DNA of 34,919 bases from Paraburkholderia bannensis NBRC 103871 (GTDB lineage: Bacteria; Pseudomonadota; Gammaproteobacteria; Burkholderiales; Burkholderiaceae). Below are positions 25,058-33,507 of this stretch, in pieces. The stretch covers positions 1 to 34,919 of the forward strand of contig NZ_BAYA01000053.1 in assembly GCF_000685015.1 (NCBI RefSeq). The letters run 5' to 3'. Under the pieces are notes generated by a model. It was not told where the DNA came from, did not search any database, and saw only the letters and a list, made by a program, of their open reading frames with translations. Every line of letters begins with the position of its first letter. The first letter of the stretch is position 1. The position numbers and the translations under genes are program-made.

Positions 25058-27730
25058 TCAGCCATGTTGATCCGGCAACGCCGGTTCGCTCTGCGCCAGT
25101 TCCCGCGCAATAAAAGGTGCGGTTCGGCTGCCGGACGCTTTTGCCACCTGTTGTGGCGTGCCGGTCGCCACCACGCGCCCGCCTGCTTCGCCCGCGCCCG
25201 GGCCCACATCAATCACCCAATCGGCTTGTGCCACTGCACGCATGTCATGCTCGATCATGACGACCGTATTGCCCGCGTCGACGAGACGCTGCAACTGCAC
25301 GAGCAAGCGATCGGCGTCCGCTGCATGCAGACCCGTAGACGGCTCGTCGAGCACATACAGGTTGCGGCCGCGCTGGCTACGCTGCAGCTCGGTCGCCAGC
25401 TTGATGCGCTGCGCTTCGCCTCCGGAAAGCTCGGTGGCGGGCTGTCCCAGGCGCAGGTATCCCAGCCCGATTTCCTGCAGCAGTTGCAGCGGGCGCGCCA
25501 CGGCGTCTTCGTTGGCGAAAAACTCGCGGGCTTCGTCCACGCTCATCTGGAGTACCTCGGCGATGTTGCGACCGTTCCAGAGAACCTTCAGCGTGCTTTC
25601 GTTGTAGCGTGCCCCGTGGCATGTCGGGCAAGGCGCATACACGCTGGGCATGAAGAGCAGTTCCACGCTCACGAACCCTTCTCCCTCGCAGGTTTCGCAG
25701 CGGCCCTTGGCCACGTTGAACGAGAAGCGGCCCGCGTCGAAGCGGCGGCGGCGTGCATCGGGCGTGGCGGCGAACAGCTTGCGTACGTGATCGAACAGGC
25801 CGGTATAGGTGGCGAGGTTAGAGCGTGGCGTGCGGCCGATTGGCTTCTGGTTGACCTGCACGAGGCGCTGCACCGCCTCCACGTCGCCGGCCAGGTGGCC
25901 GCCGGTGGTTTCGATCACTGCGGGCCCCTCGCTCGTACCTTCGGACGAATCGTCCTCGGGTTCGTGGCCCAGATGCAATAGCACGAGTTCGGGCAGCGCT
26001 TGCGCGAAGAGGCTGGACTTGCCGGAGCCGGAGATGCCGGTGACCGCGGTCAATACGCCCAACGGAATGCGCGCATCCACGCCGTGCAGATTGTGGCGTT
26101 CAATCCCCTGCAGTTCGAGCCATCCAGCGGGAACGCGATTGCGGCTGGGTGGCGCGGGAATCTCGTCGAACAGATAGCGTGCGGTGCGGGATTGCGCGAT
26201 CGCGCGCAGGCCTTCGGGCGCGCCACTGTAGAGCACGCGGCCGCCACCCTCCCCGGCATCGGGGCCCACGTCGACCAGCCATTGCGCACGGCGCATCAGG
26301 TCGAGGTCGTGTTCGACCACGAACACCGAATTGCCTGCGTCGCGCAACTTGTCGAGCGCGTCATACAGGGCATGGCTGTCCGTAGGGTGCAGGCCCGCCG
26401 ATGGCTCGTCGAGTACGTACACGACGCCGAAAAGCATCGAACTCAGCTGGGTGGCCAGTCGAAGCCGCTGCAGCTCACCCGCTGAGAGCGTTGGCGTAGC
26501 GCGATCCAGCGTCAGGTAACCGAGGCCTAGCCCGCGCAACTGGCGCAACCGTGCAACCACGCCTTCGGCCAGGCGCTGGGCGGCCATGCGCTTCTCCGCC
26601 GACAACGCGGAAGTGCGGCGCACGTCCGGTGTGATCGCGTGCGTGGCGCGCCCCGCTGTTGCGCGTTCGGCGCGGTCGCGCTGGGTCGCTTCCCTGTCGG
26701 TGGCGGCTCCGGCGCAATGGGCGCTGAAGTCGCCCTGTGCGATCGGTTCGAGCAGGCTGGCCAACCGATCCAGCGGCATCTGCGAGAATTCGCCGATATC
26801 CACGCCTGCAAATGTCACCGACAGTGCTTCGGGTTTGAGTCGCTTGCCGTGGCAAACGGGGCACAACATGCCTTCCATGAAGCGGGACACGCGCTTTCTC
26901 ATCAGCGCGCTTTGCGTGTTGGCGAAGGTATGCAGTACATAACGACGCGCGCCGGTGAAGGTGCCCATGTAGCTCGGTTCGAGCTTGCGTTTGAGGGCGA
27001 GGCGAGTTTCAGCAGGCGATAGACCCGCATACACCGGCACAGTGGGCGTCTCCTCGGTGAACAGAATCCAGTCGCGGTCTTTCTTCGGCAACTCCTTCCA
27101 GGGCCGGTCGACGTCATAGCCCAGCGTGACCAGAATGTCGCGCAGGTTCTGCCCATGCCAGGCCGGCGGCCAGGAAGCGATAGCCCGCTCGCGGATGCTC
27201 AACGATGGATCGGGCACCATGGTCGCTTCGGTCACCTCATACACGCGGCCCATGCCATGACAGGTCGCGCATGCGCCTTGCGGCGTGTTGGGCGAGAAGT
27301 CCTCGGCATACAGCATCGGCTGGTTCGCCGGATAGGCGCCCGCGCGCGAATACATCATGCGTACGAGACTGGAGAGGGTCGTCACGCTGCCCACGGACGA
27401 GCGCGCGTTGCTGGCGCCACGTTGTTGTTGCAGCGCCACCGCGGGCGGCAGGCCGTCAATGGCATCCACGTCCGGCACGCCCACCTGGTCGATCAGGCGG
27501 CGCGCGTACGGCGCTACCGATTCGAAGTAGCGCCGCTGCGCCTCGGCATAGATGGTGCCGAAAGCCAGCGAGGATTTGCCGGAACCCGAGACGCCCGAGA
27601 ACACGACGAGCGCGTTGCGCGGGATAGAGACGTCCACGTCCTTGAGGTTATGCTCGCGCGCGCCACGCACTTCCACGAAGCCATTGGTCGCAGCGTTTTG
27701 GGAAAACTCATTCGAGGACTTTGGGGACAC
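25058..27730 (-). CDS. Class II UvrA-like ABC ATPase
   Basis: An 890-residue protein if started at GTG 27730, which has GGAAAG upstream; the frame also stays open to a TTG at 27793 with no ribosome site. No ATG is available. It has two ABC modules (Walker A GVSGSGKSSLAF and GISGSGKSSLF; signatures LSAGELQRLRLA and LSGGEAQRIKLA) and zinc-binding CxxC pairs (CATCHGMG, CPVCHG, CETCEGEG, CPTCHG). UvrA dimers scan DNA for lesions. At under 900 residues, with a shortened insert region, it fits the UvrA2 class, which tends to be accessory and is linked to drug or stress tolerance rather than being the main repair protein. The main uvrA would be elsewhere. Confidence 0.9.
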   Translation of the reverse strand: MSPKSSNEFSQNAATNGFVEVRGAREHNLKDVDVSIPRNALVVFSGVSGSGKSSLAFGTIYAEAQRRYFESVAPYARRLIDQVGVPDVDAIDGLPPAVALQQQRGASNARSSVGSVTTLSSLVRMMYSRAGAYPANQPMLYAEDFSPNTPQGACATCHGMGRVYEVTEATMVPDPSLSIRERAIASWPPAWHGQNLRDILVTLGYDVDRPWKELPKKDRDWILFTEETPTVPVYAGLSPAETRLALKRKLEPSYMGTFTGARRYVLHTFANTQSALMRKRVSRFMEGMLCPVCHGKRLKPEALSVTFAGVDIGEFSQMPLDRLASLLEPIAQGDFSAHCAGAATDREATQRDRAERATAGRATHAITPDVRRTSALSAEKRMAAQRLAEGVVARLRQLRGLGLGYLTLDRATPTLSAGELQRLRLATQLSSMLFGVVYVLDEPSAGLHPTDSHALYDALDKLRDAGNSVFVVEHDLDLMRRAQWLVDVGPDAGEGGGRVLYSGAPEGLRAIAQSRTARYLFDEIPAPPSRNRVPAGWLELQGIERHNLHGVDARIPLGVLTAVTGISGSGKSSLFAQALPELVLLHLGHEPEDDSSEGTSEGPAVIETTGGHLAGDVEAVQRLVQVNQKPIGRTPRSNLATYTGLFDHVRKLFAATPDARRRRFDAGRFSFNVAKGRCETCEGEGFVSVELLFMPSVYAPCPTCHGARYNESTLKVLWNGRNIAEVLQMSVDEAREFFANEDAVARPLQLLQEIGLGYLRLGQPATELSGGEAQRIKLATELQRSQRGRNLYVLDEPSTGLHAADADRLLVQLQRLVDAGNTVVMIEHDMRAVAQADWVIDVGPGAGEAGGRVVATGTPQQVAKASGSRTAPFIARELAQSEPALPDQHG

Positions 27731-28043
27731 TTCGCACTTTCCATTCGATGGGCTGTGGCCGTACAAGGTAGACGACCACAGGGAACGCGCCAACGCGATT
27801 CTTCAGATATTAACTATCGGCTCACGCCTGGCGCTTCGGCCACGTGCGGCTTCAGCATATCGACAATCCTGTACAGGCGCATCGGGACTGGGCGCCGGGC
27901 CTTATTGAACAGATTCAGTGCGCGAGGAGCGCGACGTGTTCGCGCTCGATGGCTTTCCTTTCGACCTATCATGCGAAATGCGCGAACGCCAGACTGGTTA
28001 TTGTGTCGCTGAGTCCGTTCACTGAACGTCAATGGAGGTTGCG

Positions 28044-28304
28044 ATGAGTGGCAATGCAGATGTAAGGGAAAGCATGGAGGTTGTCGGTGCAGATGGCGTG
28101 TTCATCGGCACCGTCGACAGCGTCGAGGGAAGTCGCATCAAGCTGGTACGCGGCGACGGCTTCGGAAAGCACAAGAAGCACCATCACTACATCGACATGA
28201 GCCTCGTGGCCGGTGTCGAAGGCGAGAAGGTGCGTCTTTCCCTCAGTGCAGATGCCGCTATAGCGCTCGTCGACGACGAAAGGTCAGGCGGTGGCCCTGG
28301 TTGA
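28044..28304 (+). CDS. DUF2171 domain protein
   Basis: The 86-residue protein starts at ATG 28044, with GGAGG at 28034-28038 at ideal spacing; an upstream in-frame ATG at 28032 has no such site. It reads MEVVGADGVFIGTVDSVEGSRIKLVR, then HKKHHHYIDMSLVAGVEGEKVRLS, the DUF2171 pattern, which folds like a small PRC-barrel domain. The His-rich KHKKHHH loop is common in this family. Function unknown. It is divergent from uvrA across a 313-base gap and convergent with dctA. Confidence 0.85.
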   Translation: MSGNADVRESMEVVGADGVFIGTVDSVEGSRIKLVRGDGFGKHKKHHHYIDMSLVAGVEGEKVRLSLSADAAIALVDDERSGGGPG

Positions 28305-28339
28305 CCACATTGCTCGTGGCGAGCTGGACACTCACGGAC

Positions 28340-28355
28340 AGGCTATCGGTAGCCT
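28340..28355. terminator. Hairpin between convergent DUF2171 and dctA genes
   Basis: AGGCTA and TAGCCT form a 6-bp stem with a TCGG loop directly abutting the dctA stop. No U-tract follows on either strand. It is a plausible two-way transcription block or mRNA end. Confidence 0.4.
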
Positions 28356-29747
28356 TCACTGCGCCTGATCGCAATGCGCCTGGCCGCCGGAATGACGGAC
28401 TTTTCCGCCGTTTCCAGCGGGTTCCGGCCGCGCATTTAGCCAGCCCTCGGCGACTTGCGGATCGAACGTGCCCGACCACTTCGCGACCACCACGGTCGCC
28501 AGCGCATTGCCGATGGTGTTGCAGGTGGCAATCGCCATCGACATGAAGCGATAGACGCCGAAGATGATCGCCACGCCCTCGACCGGCAGCACGCCCGTCG
28601 AAGCGACGGTCGCCGCGAACACCACAAACGAGCCGCCGGACACTGTCGCCGCGCCCTTCGACGTGAGCAGCATCAGCAGCAGAATGCCGAGCTGATGCTC
28701 GAAGGTCAGCGGCACGTTGTACGCGTGCGCAATGAAGAGCACGCCCATCGACATGAAAATCGACGTGCCGTCGAGGTTGAACGCATAACCCGTCGGCAGC
28801 ACGAGGCCGACCGTCTGCTTCGCGCAGCCCAGGCGTTCGAGCTTGACGAGCAGTCGCGGCAACGCGCTTTCCGACGAGGCGGTGCCCAGCACGATCAGGA
28901 TTTCGTCCTTGATATAGCGGAGAAAGCGCCACATGCTGAAGCCCGCGAGCTTCGCAATCGCTCCCATCACGACCAGCACGAACAGCGCGATCACCGCATA
29001 GAAGCTCAGCACGAGTTGCGCAAGCGCAATCAGCACCGCCGTCCCATTGCTGCCCACCGCGAACGCCACTGCGCCAAACGTGCCCAGCGGAGCCAGCTTC
29101 ATCACCACGTTGATGAACGCGAACAGCACCTGCGAAACAAGATCGAGCCCTTCACTGATACGCACGCGCCGCGCTTCGGGAATCGCCAGAATGCCGATGC
29201 CGACCATCACCGCGAGCACGACCACCTGCAGCAACTCGCCCTTCGCGAACGCGCCGATGAAGTTATCGGGCACGAGATGCATCACGAAGGCACTGAAGGT
29301 CTGCGGCGGCGGCGCCTTGGCGAGCGCCACCGCGCTGGTCGCCGCGTGCGGAGCGATTGCGGTCATGCCCTTGCCCGTCTGAAACAGATTGCCGGCGAGC
29401 AGTCCCACGGCGAGCGCAATCGTCGACACGCCCTCGAAGTAGACGAGCGAGCGCCAGCCCACGCGGCCCGCGCTGCGCGCATCGCCCGCCGACGCGATGC
29501 CATGCACGATCGTGAGAAACACGAGCGGCGCGACGCCCGCCTTGATGAGCGCGAGGAAGATGTCGCCGAGCACCTTCAACTGTGCTGCAAAGCCCGGAAA
29601 CACCAGGCCCACGGCGATGCCCAGCGCCAGCGCGATCATCACCTGCATGCCCAGCCGCCGGTACCACGGTTGCCGCGCGCGCGGCGCAAGCGGGTCATGC
29701 GCTTCGTGTGCGCCGTTCGCCCCGTCTTCGAGGATCTTGTCGTTCAT
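28356..29747 (-). CDS. dctA: C4-dicarboxylate/cation symporter (DctA type)
   Basis: The 463-residue inner-membrane protein belongs to the dicarboxylate/amino acid:cation symporter family. It has an N-terminal hydrophilic lead of ~28 residues, then several helices. Family motifs are the serine-rich turn GTASSESALPRLL, the hairpin GYAFNLDGTSIFMSM and the TSKGAATVSGGSFVVF segment that lines the substrate site. It takes up succinate, fumarate, malate or a related acid with protons or sodium. ATG 29747 has a strong GGAGGAG site. It lies 26 bases after the lyase gene and is in its operon, so the lyase substrate or product is probably what it imports. Confidence 0.92.
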   Translation of the reverse strand: MNDKILEDGANGAHEAHDPLAPRARQPWYRRLGMQVMIALALGIAVGLVFPGFAAQLKVLGDIFLALIKAGVAPLVFLTIVHGIASAGDARSAGRVGWRSLVYFEGVSTIALAVGLLAGNLFQTGKGMTAIAPHAATSAVALAKAPPPQTFSAFVMHLVPDNFIGAFAKGELLQVVVLAVMVGIGILAIPEARRVRISEGLDLVSQVLFAFINVVMKLAPLGTFGAVAFAVGSNGTAVLIALAQLVLSFYAVIALFVLVVMGAIAKLAGFSMWRFLRYIKDEILIVLGTASSESALPRLLVKLERLGCAKQTVGLVLPTGYAFNLDGTSIFMSMGVLFIAHAYNVPLTFEHQLGILLLMLLTSKGAATVSGGSFVVFAATVASTGVLPVEGVAIIFGVYRFMSMAIATCNTIGNALATVVVAKWSGTFDPQVAEGWLNARPEPAGNGGKVRHSGGQAHCDQAQ

Positions 29748-29773
29748 GATGCGTCTCCTCCAGATGCGTGCGA

Positions 29774-31144
29774 TCAGATCTCGCTCGACGACGCGAGCGC
29801 GCGGTCAACCATCTGCGGCGCGAGGCCCAGGTAGTTGGCCGGATCAGTCATGCGGTCGATGGCCGCGCGGTCGAAGTGTTGCGTGACGGCGGGCAGCGCA
29901 GCGAGCGCGTCGGCCAGCGTGCCGCCCTGCTCGTTCACCGTGCGGCACGCGTCGTAGACGAGATCGTGGGCCTGCTGACGGCCCGTGAACGGCGCCATCT
30001 GCATCATCGCGGCTTCGGCGACGATCAAGCCCTTGCTGATGCCGAGGTTGTGCTTCATGCGCTCGGTATCGACGATCAGGCCGCCCAGCGCGAACTTCGC
30101 TTGATGCAGCGCGCCCGACGCGAGGATGAAGCTTTCCGGAATCGCAATCCATTCGGCGTGCCACGGGCCGGTCGCGCGCTCGAAATCCTGGATCATCGCG
30201 TCGACCATCAGGCCCGCGTGCTGGCGCACGGCCTTGGCCGCCGCGAGCATCAGTTCGCTCGAAATCGGATTGCGCTTTTGCGGCATCGTGCTGCTCGCGC
30301 CGCGGCCTTTCACGAACGGTTCGTAGACTTCGGCGAATTCGTTGGACGCCATGATCATGATGTCGGTGGCGATCTTGCCGAGCGAACCCGTCACGAGCGC
30401 AAGCAGGTTCACGGCTTCGGCAAAACCGTCGCGTGCCACGTGCCACGTCGTGGCCGGCACGCCCAGCCCCAGCTCCTGCGCGAGCGCCTTTTGCACCTCG
30501 AAGCCTTTATCGCCGATCGACGCGAGCGTGCCCGCCGCACCGGCGAACTCCACCACGGCCACGCGCGGACGCAGTTGCGCGATGCGCTGCTGATGGCGGT
30601 CGAACATGGCCAGCCAGATCGCCGCCTTGTACCCGAACGTCACGGGCAGCGCCTGCTGCAAGTGCGTGCGGCCCGCCATGGGCGTGTCGCGATGCTTCTT
30701 CGCGAGGTCGCCCAGAATGCCGCGCAGTTCGCGGATATCGGCATCGATCGAATCGAGCGCGTCGCGCACCTGCAGCGCCACGGCCGTATCCATGATGTCC
30801 TGGGTCGTGGCGCCCCAGTGCACGTAGCGCCCCGCTTCGCCGCACATGCCGACGAGCTGGTGCACGAGCGGCAGGATCGGATAGCCGACGATGTCGGTTT
30901 CCTCGCGCATGTGGTCGAAATCGATGCGCTCGATCTGCGACTCGCGGGCGATCACCTCGGCCGCATCGAGCGGAATCACGCCGCAGCGCGCCTCGGCCTT
31001 TGCGAGTGCGACTTCGACGTCGATGTAGCGCTGGATCAGCGCGGTATCGGAGAAAACGGCGCGCATTTTGGCGGTGCCGAAGGCGTCGCGAAACAGGATG
31101 GAATCGACGACGGTGCTGGAAGCGGGCATCTGGCTGCGGATCAT
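29774..31144 (-). CDS. Fumarase/aspartase superfamily lyase (adenylosuccinate lyase or PcaB-like)
   Basis: The 456-residue enzyme starts at ATG 31144; the longer frame to 31252 runs through the operator region and is not coding. The superfamily signature is GRGASSTMPQKRNP, with the catalytic serine loop at S284-S285. HWGATTQDIMDTA and GRTHLQQALPVTFG are the other two conserved blocks. Members remove a leaving group beta to a carboxylate, forming fumarate or a related product, or cyclise muconates. The sequence resembles the adenylosuccinate lyase/3-carboxymuconate cycloisomerase subgroup, but the operon with dctA and nearby tartrate dehydrogenase points to C4-acid catabolism rather than purine synthesis. 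Exact substrate unknown. Confidence 0.9.
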   Translation of the reverse strand: MIRSQMPASSTVVDSILFRDAFGTAKMRAVFSDTALIQRYIDVEVALAKAEARCGVIPLDAAEVIARESQIERIDFDHMREETDIVGYPILPLVHQLVGMCGEAGRYVHWGATTQDIMDTAVALQVRDALDSIDADIRELRGILGDLAKKHRDTPMAGRTHLQQALPVTFGYKAAIWLAMFDRHQQRIAQLRPRVAVVEFAGAAGTLASIGDKGFEVQKALAQELGLGVPATTWHVARDGFAEAVNLLALVTGSLGKIATDIMIMASNEFAEVYEPFVKGRGASSTMPQKRNPISSELMLAAAKAVRQHAGLMVDAMIQDFERATGPWHAEWIAIPESFILASGALHQAKFALGGLIVDTERMKHNLGISKGLIVAEAAMMQMAPFTGRQQAHDLVYDACRTVNEQGGTLADALAALPAVTQHFDRAAIDRMTDPANYLGLAPQMVDRALASSSEI

Positions 31145-31205
31145 GGCTCGGTATCTGACTGGAGAAAGCGTGGAATTCAGGGACGGACAACCGGCGTGAC
31201 GCCTT

Positions 31206-31221
31206 ATATGTCCGGACATAT
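31206..31221. promoter_or_regulatory. Operator palindrome 1 (probable GntR site)
   Basis: ATATGTCCGGACATAT is a perfect 16-bp palindrome between the divergent lyase and GntR genes. It shares ATATGT-yCGr-ACATAT with the second palindrome 24 bases away centre to centre. Such pairs are typical binding sites for dimeric GntR regulators. Confidence 0.75.
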
Positions 31222-31228
31222 TTAGACT

Positions 31229-31246
31229 AATATGTTCGAACATATT
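31229..31246. promoter_or_regulatory. Operator palindrome 2 (probable GntR site)
   Basis: AATATGTTCGAACATATT is a perfect 18-bp palindrome of the same consensus as the first. Its right edge touches the putative -35 of the GntR gene promoter, so binding here should repress the regulator itself. Confidence 0.78.
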
Positions 31247-31273
31247 GAGCAAGTGGTGATTTACCCCTATGCT
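31245..31273 (+). promoter_or_regulatory. Putative promoter of the GntR gene
   Basis: TTGAGC (31245-31250) and TATGCT (31268-31273) are separated by 17 bases, 26 bases before the GntR start. The -35 overlaps palindrome 2 by two bases, as expected for autorepression. Confidence 0.45.
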
Positions 31274-31299
31274 GGACGTGCGCCCCTTAAACTTCCGTC

Positions 31300-32070
31300 A
31301 TGAACAGACCCCGCTTTGCCGAAATCGCCCGCGAACTGACCGAGGGCATCGCCTCCGGCCGCTTCCCGGTCGGCAGCTATTTGCCGACCGAACTGGAGTT
31401 GCGCGACCAGTACCAGACGAGCCGCCACACGATCCGTGCGGCGCTCCATGAGCTTCAGCAGCTTGGTTTTGTCTCGCGTCGCAAGAATGCGGGCACGCGC
31501 GTGGAGTCGGCGCAGCCGCGCAACGGCTTCCGGCCGACGCTCGCTTCGGTGGACGATCTGGTGCAGTTCGGCAGCGAGAATCTGCGCGAGGTGCAGTCGG
31601 TGGAGGAAGTGGTGGCGGACGTTGCGCTTGCGAACGTCCTGCAATGCGACGAGGGCGAGCGCTGGCTGCGTATTTCGAGCCTGCGCGTGGAGCGCAATGC
31701 GCAGCCTGCGCGCACGTCGGCACGGGCGGCGCCCGCCGTGCCTGTGGGCTGGACTGACGTCTACATCGACCCGGCTTACCAGGAAGTGGCCGACCAGGCG
31801 CGCACTGAACCAGACACGCTGATCAGTTCGCTGATCGAGTCGCGCTATGGGCGGCGCGTGGCGGAGATTCGCCAGGATGTGAGCGCGCTAATCCTCGCGC
31901 CGGATATGGCGACGCGCCTGGCAGTCGATGCGGGCACGGCCGCGTTGCGCGTCGTGCGTCAGTATCTCGACGCATCGGGAAAATCGTTCGAGGTTTCCGT
32001 GACGGTACATCCCGCCGAGCGATTTTCCATTTCGATGCGCCTGACACGTTCAGACGACGCCGAGCTTTGA
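31300..32070 (+). CDS. GntR family (HutC subfamily) transcriptional regulator
   Basis: The 256-residue regulator starts at ATG 31300; no strong ribosome site is seen. The winged helix-turn-helix occupies residues ~5-70 (GSYLPTELELRDQYQTSRHTIRAALHELQQLGFVSRRKNAGTRV in sequence, containing the recognition helix at TSRHTIRAALHEL). A UTRA-type ligand domain fills the rest (ISSLRVER, TDVYIDPAY, AALRVVRQYLDASGKSFEVSVTVHPAERFSISMRL). It probably senses a catabolic intermediate and controls the divergent lyase-dctA operon and its own gene through the two palindromes. It is convergent with the dehydrogenase gene. Confidence 0.92.
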   Translation: MNRPRFAEIARELTEGIASGRFPVGSYLPTELELRDQYQTSRHTIRAALHELQQLGFVSRRKNAGTRVESAQPRNGFRPTLASVDDLVQFGSENLREVQSVEEVVADVALANVLQCDEGERWLRISSLRVERNAQPARTSARAAPAVPVGWTDVYIDPAYQEVADQARTEPDTLISSLIESRYGRRVAEIRQDVSALILAPDMATRLAVDAGTAALRVVRQYLDASGKSFEVSVTVHPAERFSISMRLTRSDDAEL

Positions 32071-32143
32071 GCCGTGGGGGTCGCGGCGCGCAGTTAAAGG
32101 CGTCGTCGTGTGCCCTTCGACGCCCAGCAACGGCCGTATGCAA

Positions 32144-33226
32144 TCAACGCATTGCTGCGAGAACCGCTGCGCCGACCTCAGAAGTATTCGACACGCCGCC
32201 CATGTCCGGCGTGCGCGGGCCTTCCACCAGCACCGTTTCGATCGCCTGCATGATCGCGTCGTGCGCGGCCTTGAACTGGGCGTCGCCGTTGCCGAGGAAG
32301 TCGAGCATCATCGCGCCCGACCAGATCATGGCGATGGGGTTCGCAATCGCCTTGCCGAAAATATCGGGTGCCGAACCATGCACCGGCTCGAACAGCGACG
32401 GGAAGTTGCGCTCCGGATTCAGGTTCGCCGATGCCGCCAGGCCGATCGTGCCCGTGCACGCCGGGCCCAGGTCGGAAAGAATGTCGCCGAAGAGGTTCGA
32501 CGCGACCACCACATCGAAGCGATCCGGCTGCAGCACGAAACGCGCGCACAGGATGTCGATGTGCTGCTTGTCCCACTTCACGTCCGGATAGGCCTCGGCC
32601 ATCGCGGCTACGCGCTCGTCCCAGTACGGCATGCTGATGGAGATGCCGTTCGACTTGGTCGCCGCCGTGAGCTTTTTACGGCCGCGCTGGTTGGCCAGTT
32701 CGAATGCGTACTTGAGGATGCGGTCTACGCCCTGACGCGTGAACACCGATTCCTGCAGCACGAATTCACGATCGGTGCCTTCGAACATCTTGCCGCCCAC
32801 CGAGCTGTATTCGCCTTCGGTGTTTTCGCGCACCACAAAGAAGTCGATGTCGCCGGGCTTGCGGTTAGCCAGCGGACACGGCACGCCAGGCAGCAGGCGC
32901 ACCGGGCGCAGGTTCACGTACTGGTCGAATTCGCGGCGGAATTTGAGCAGCGAGCCCCACAGCGAGATGTGATCGGGCACCTTGTCGGGCCAGCCCACCG
33001 CGCCGAAGTAAATCGCATCGAAGCCCTTGAGCGTCGCGAACCAGTCGTCGGGCATCATCTTGCCGTGTTCGAGATAGTAGTCGCAGCTGGCCCAGTCGAA
33101 ATGCGTGAATTCGATCGACAGGCCAAATCTCGCCGCTGCGGCCTGCACCACGCGCACGCCCTCGGGCATCACTTCCTGGCCAATGCCGTCGCCTGCGATC
33201 GCGGCAATCCTGAACGTCTTGCTCAT
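32144..33226 (-). CDS. Tartrate dehydrogenase / D-malate-type oxidative decarboxylase
   Basis: The 360-residue enzyme starts at ATG 33226. The frame stays open to 33445, but protein character begins with MSKTFRIAAIAGDGIGQEVMPEG, the nucleotide-binding start of the isocitrate/isopropylmalate dehydrogenase family. Active-site blocks are NLRPVRLLPG, VVRENTEGEYSSVGG, TAATKSNGI (catalytic Lys), DILSDLG (metal-binding Asp) and FEPVHGSAPDI. Within this family the ENTEGEYSS loop and length fit the tartrate dehydrogenase/D-malate dehydrogenase group (NAD and divalent metal). It oxidises tartrate or D-malate to oxaloglycolate or pyruvate plus CO2. A small dyad CGTAC-CT-GTACG lies at 33233-33244 just upstream. 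Confidence 0.9.
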   Translation of the reverse strand: MSKTFRIAAIAGDGIGQEVMPEGVRVVQAAAARFGLSIEFTHFDWASCDYYLEHGKMMPDDWFATLKGFDAIYFGAVGWPDKVPDHISLWGSLLKFRREFDQYVNLRPVRLLPGVPCPLANRKPGDIDFFVVRENTEGEYSSVGGKMFEGTDREFVLQESVFTRQGVDRILKYAFELANQRGRKKLTAATKSNGISISMPYWDERVAAMAEAYPDVKWDKQHIDILCARFVLQPDRFDVVVASNLFGDILSDLGPACTGTIGLAASANLNPERNFPSLFEPVHGSAPDIFGKAIANPIAMIWSGAMMLDFLGNGDAQFKAAHDAIMQAIETVLVEGPRTPDMGGVSNTSEVGAAVLAAMR

Positions 33227-33507
33227 TGTTTGCGTACCTGTACGTAGATGAAAAATGCATTCGCCTGGGTGCTTGATCGATACCGCATCGACTTCAAGAA
33301 TCCACGAGAAATCTCGCGGCATTGTAGACGCGAAATCGTAGCCCGCGAAGCGTTTCGACACGCTAAAAAGCACTCGGCATAAGCTGCCGTACGCGCCTTG
33401 AAAAGAGTGCAAAGCTGCTGTTTCAGCGCCGATTTCCGCATCCATCCAGGCCGCTCTGCCGCTAGTATCGAGCGATCGCCAACCTCACTCAACCGGGACG
33501 TTTCGCC

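Noticed and set aside
24290..25981. 563-codon plus-strand frame
   Set aside because: It crosses three minus-strand genes and an intergenic gap, with no domain pattern; chance openness in GC-rich DNA.
28455..31225. Plus-strand frames of over 450 codons opposite dctA and the lyase
   Set aside because: His/Arg-rich antisense frames; the minus strand has complete transporter and lyase motifs.
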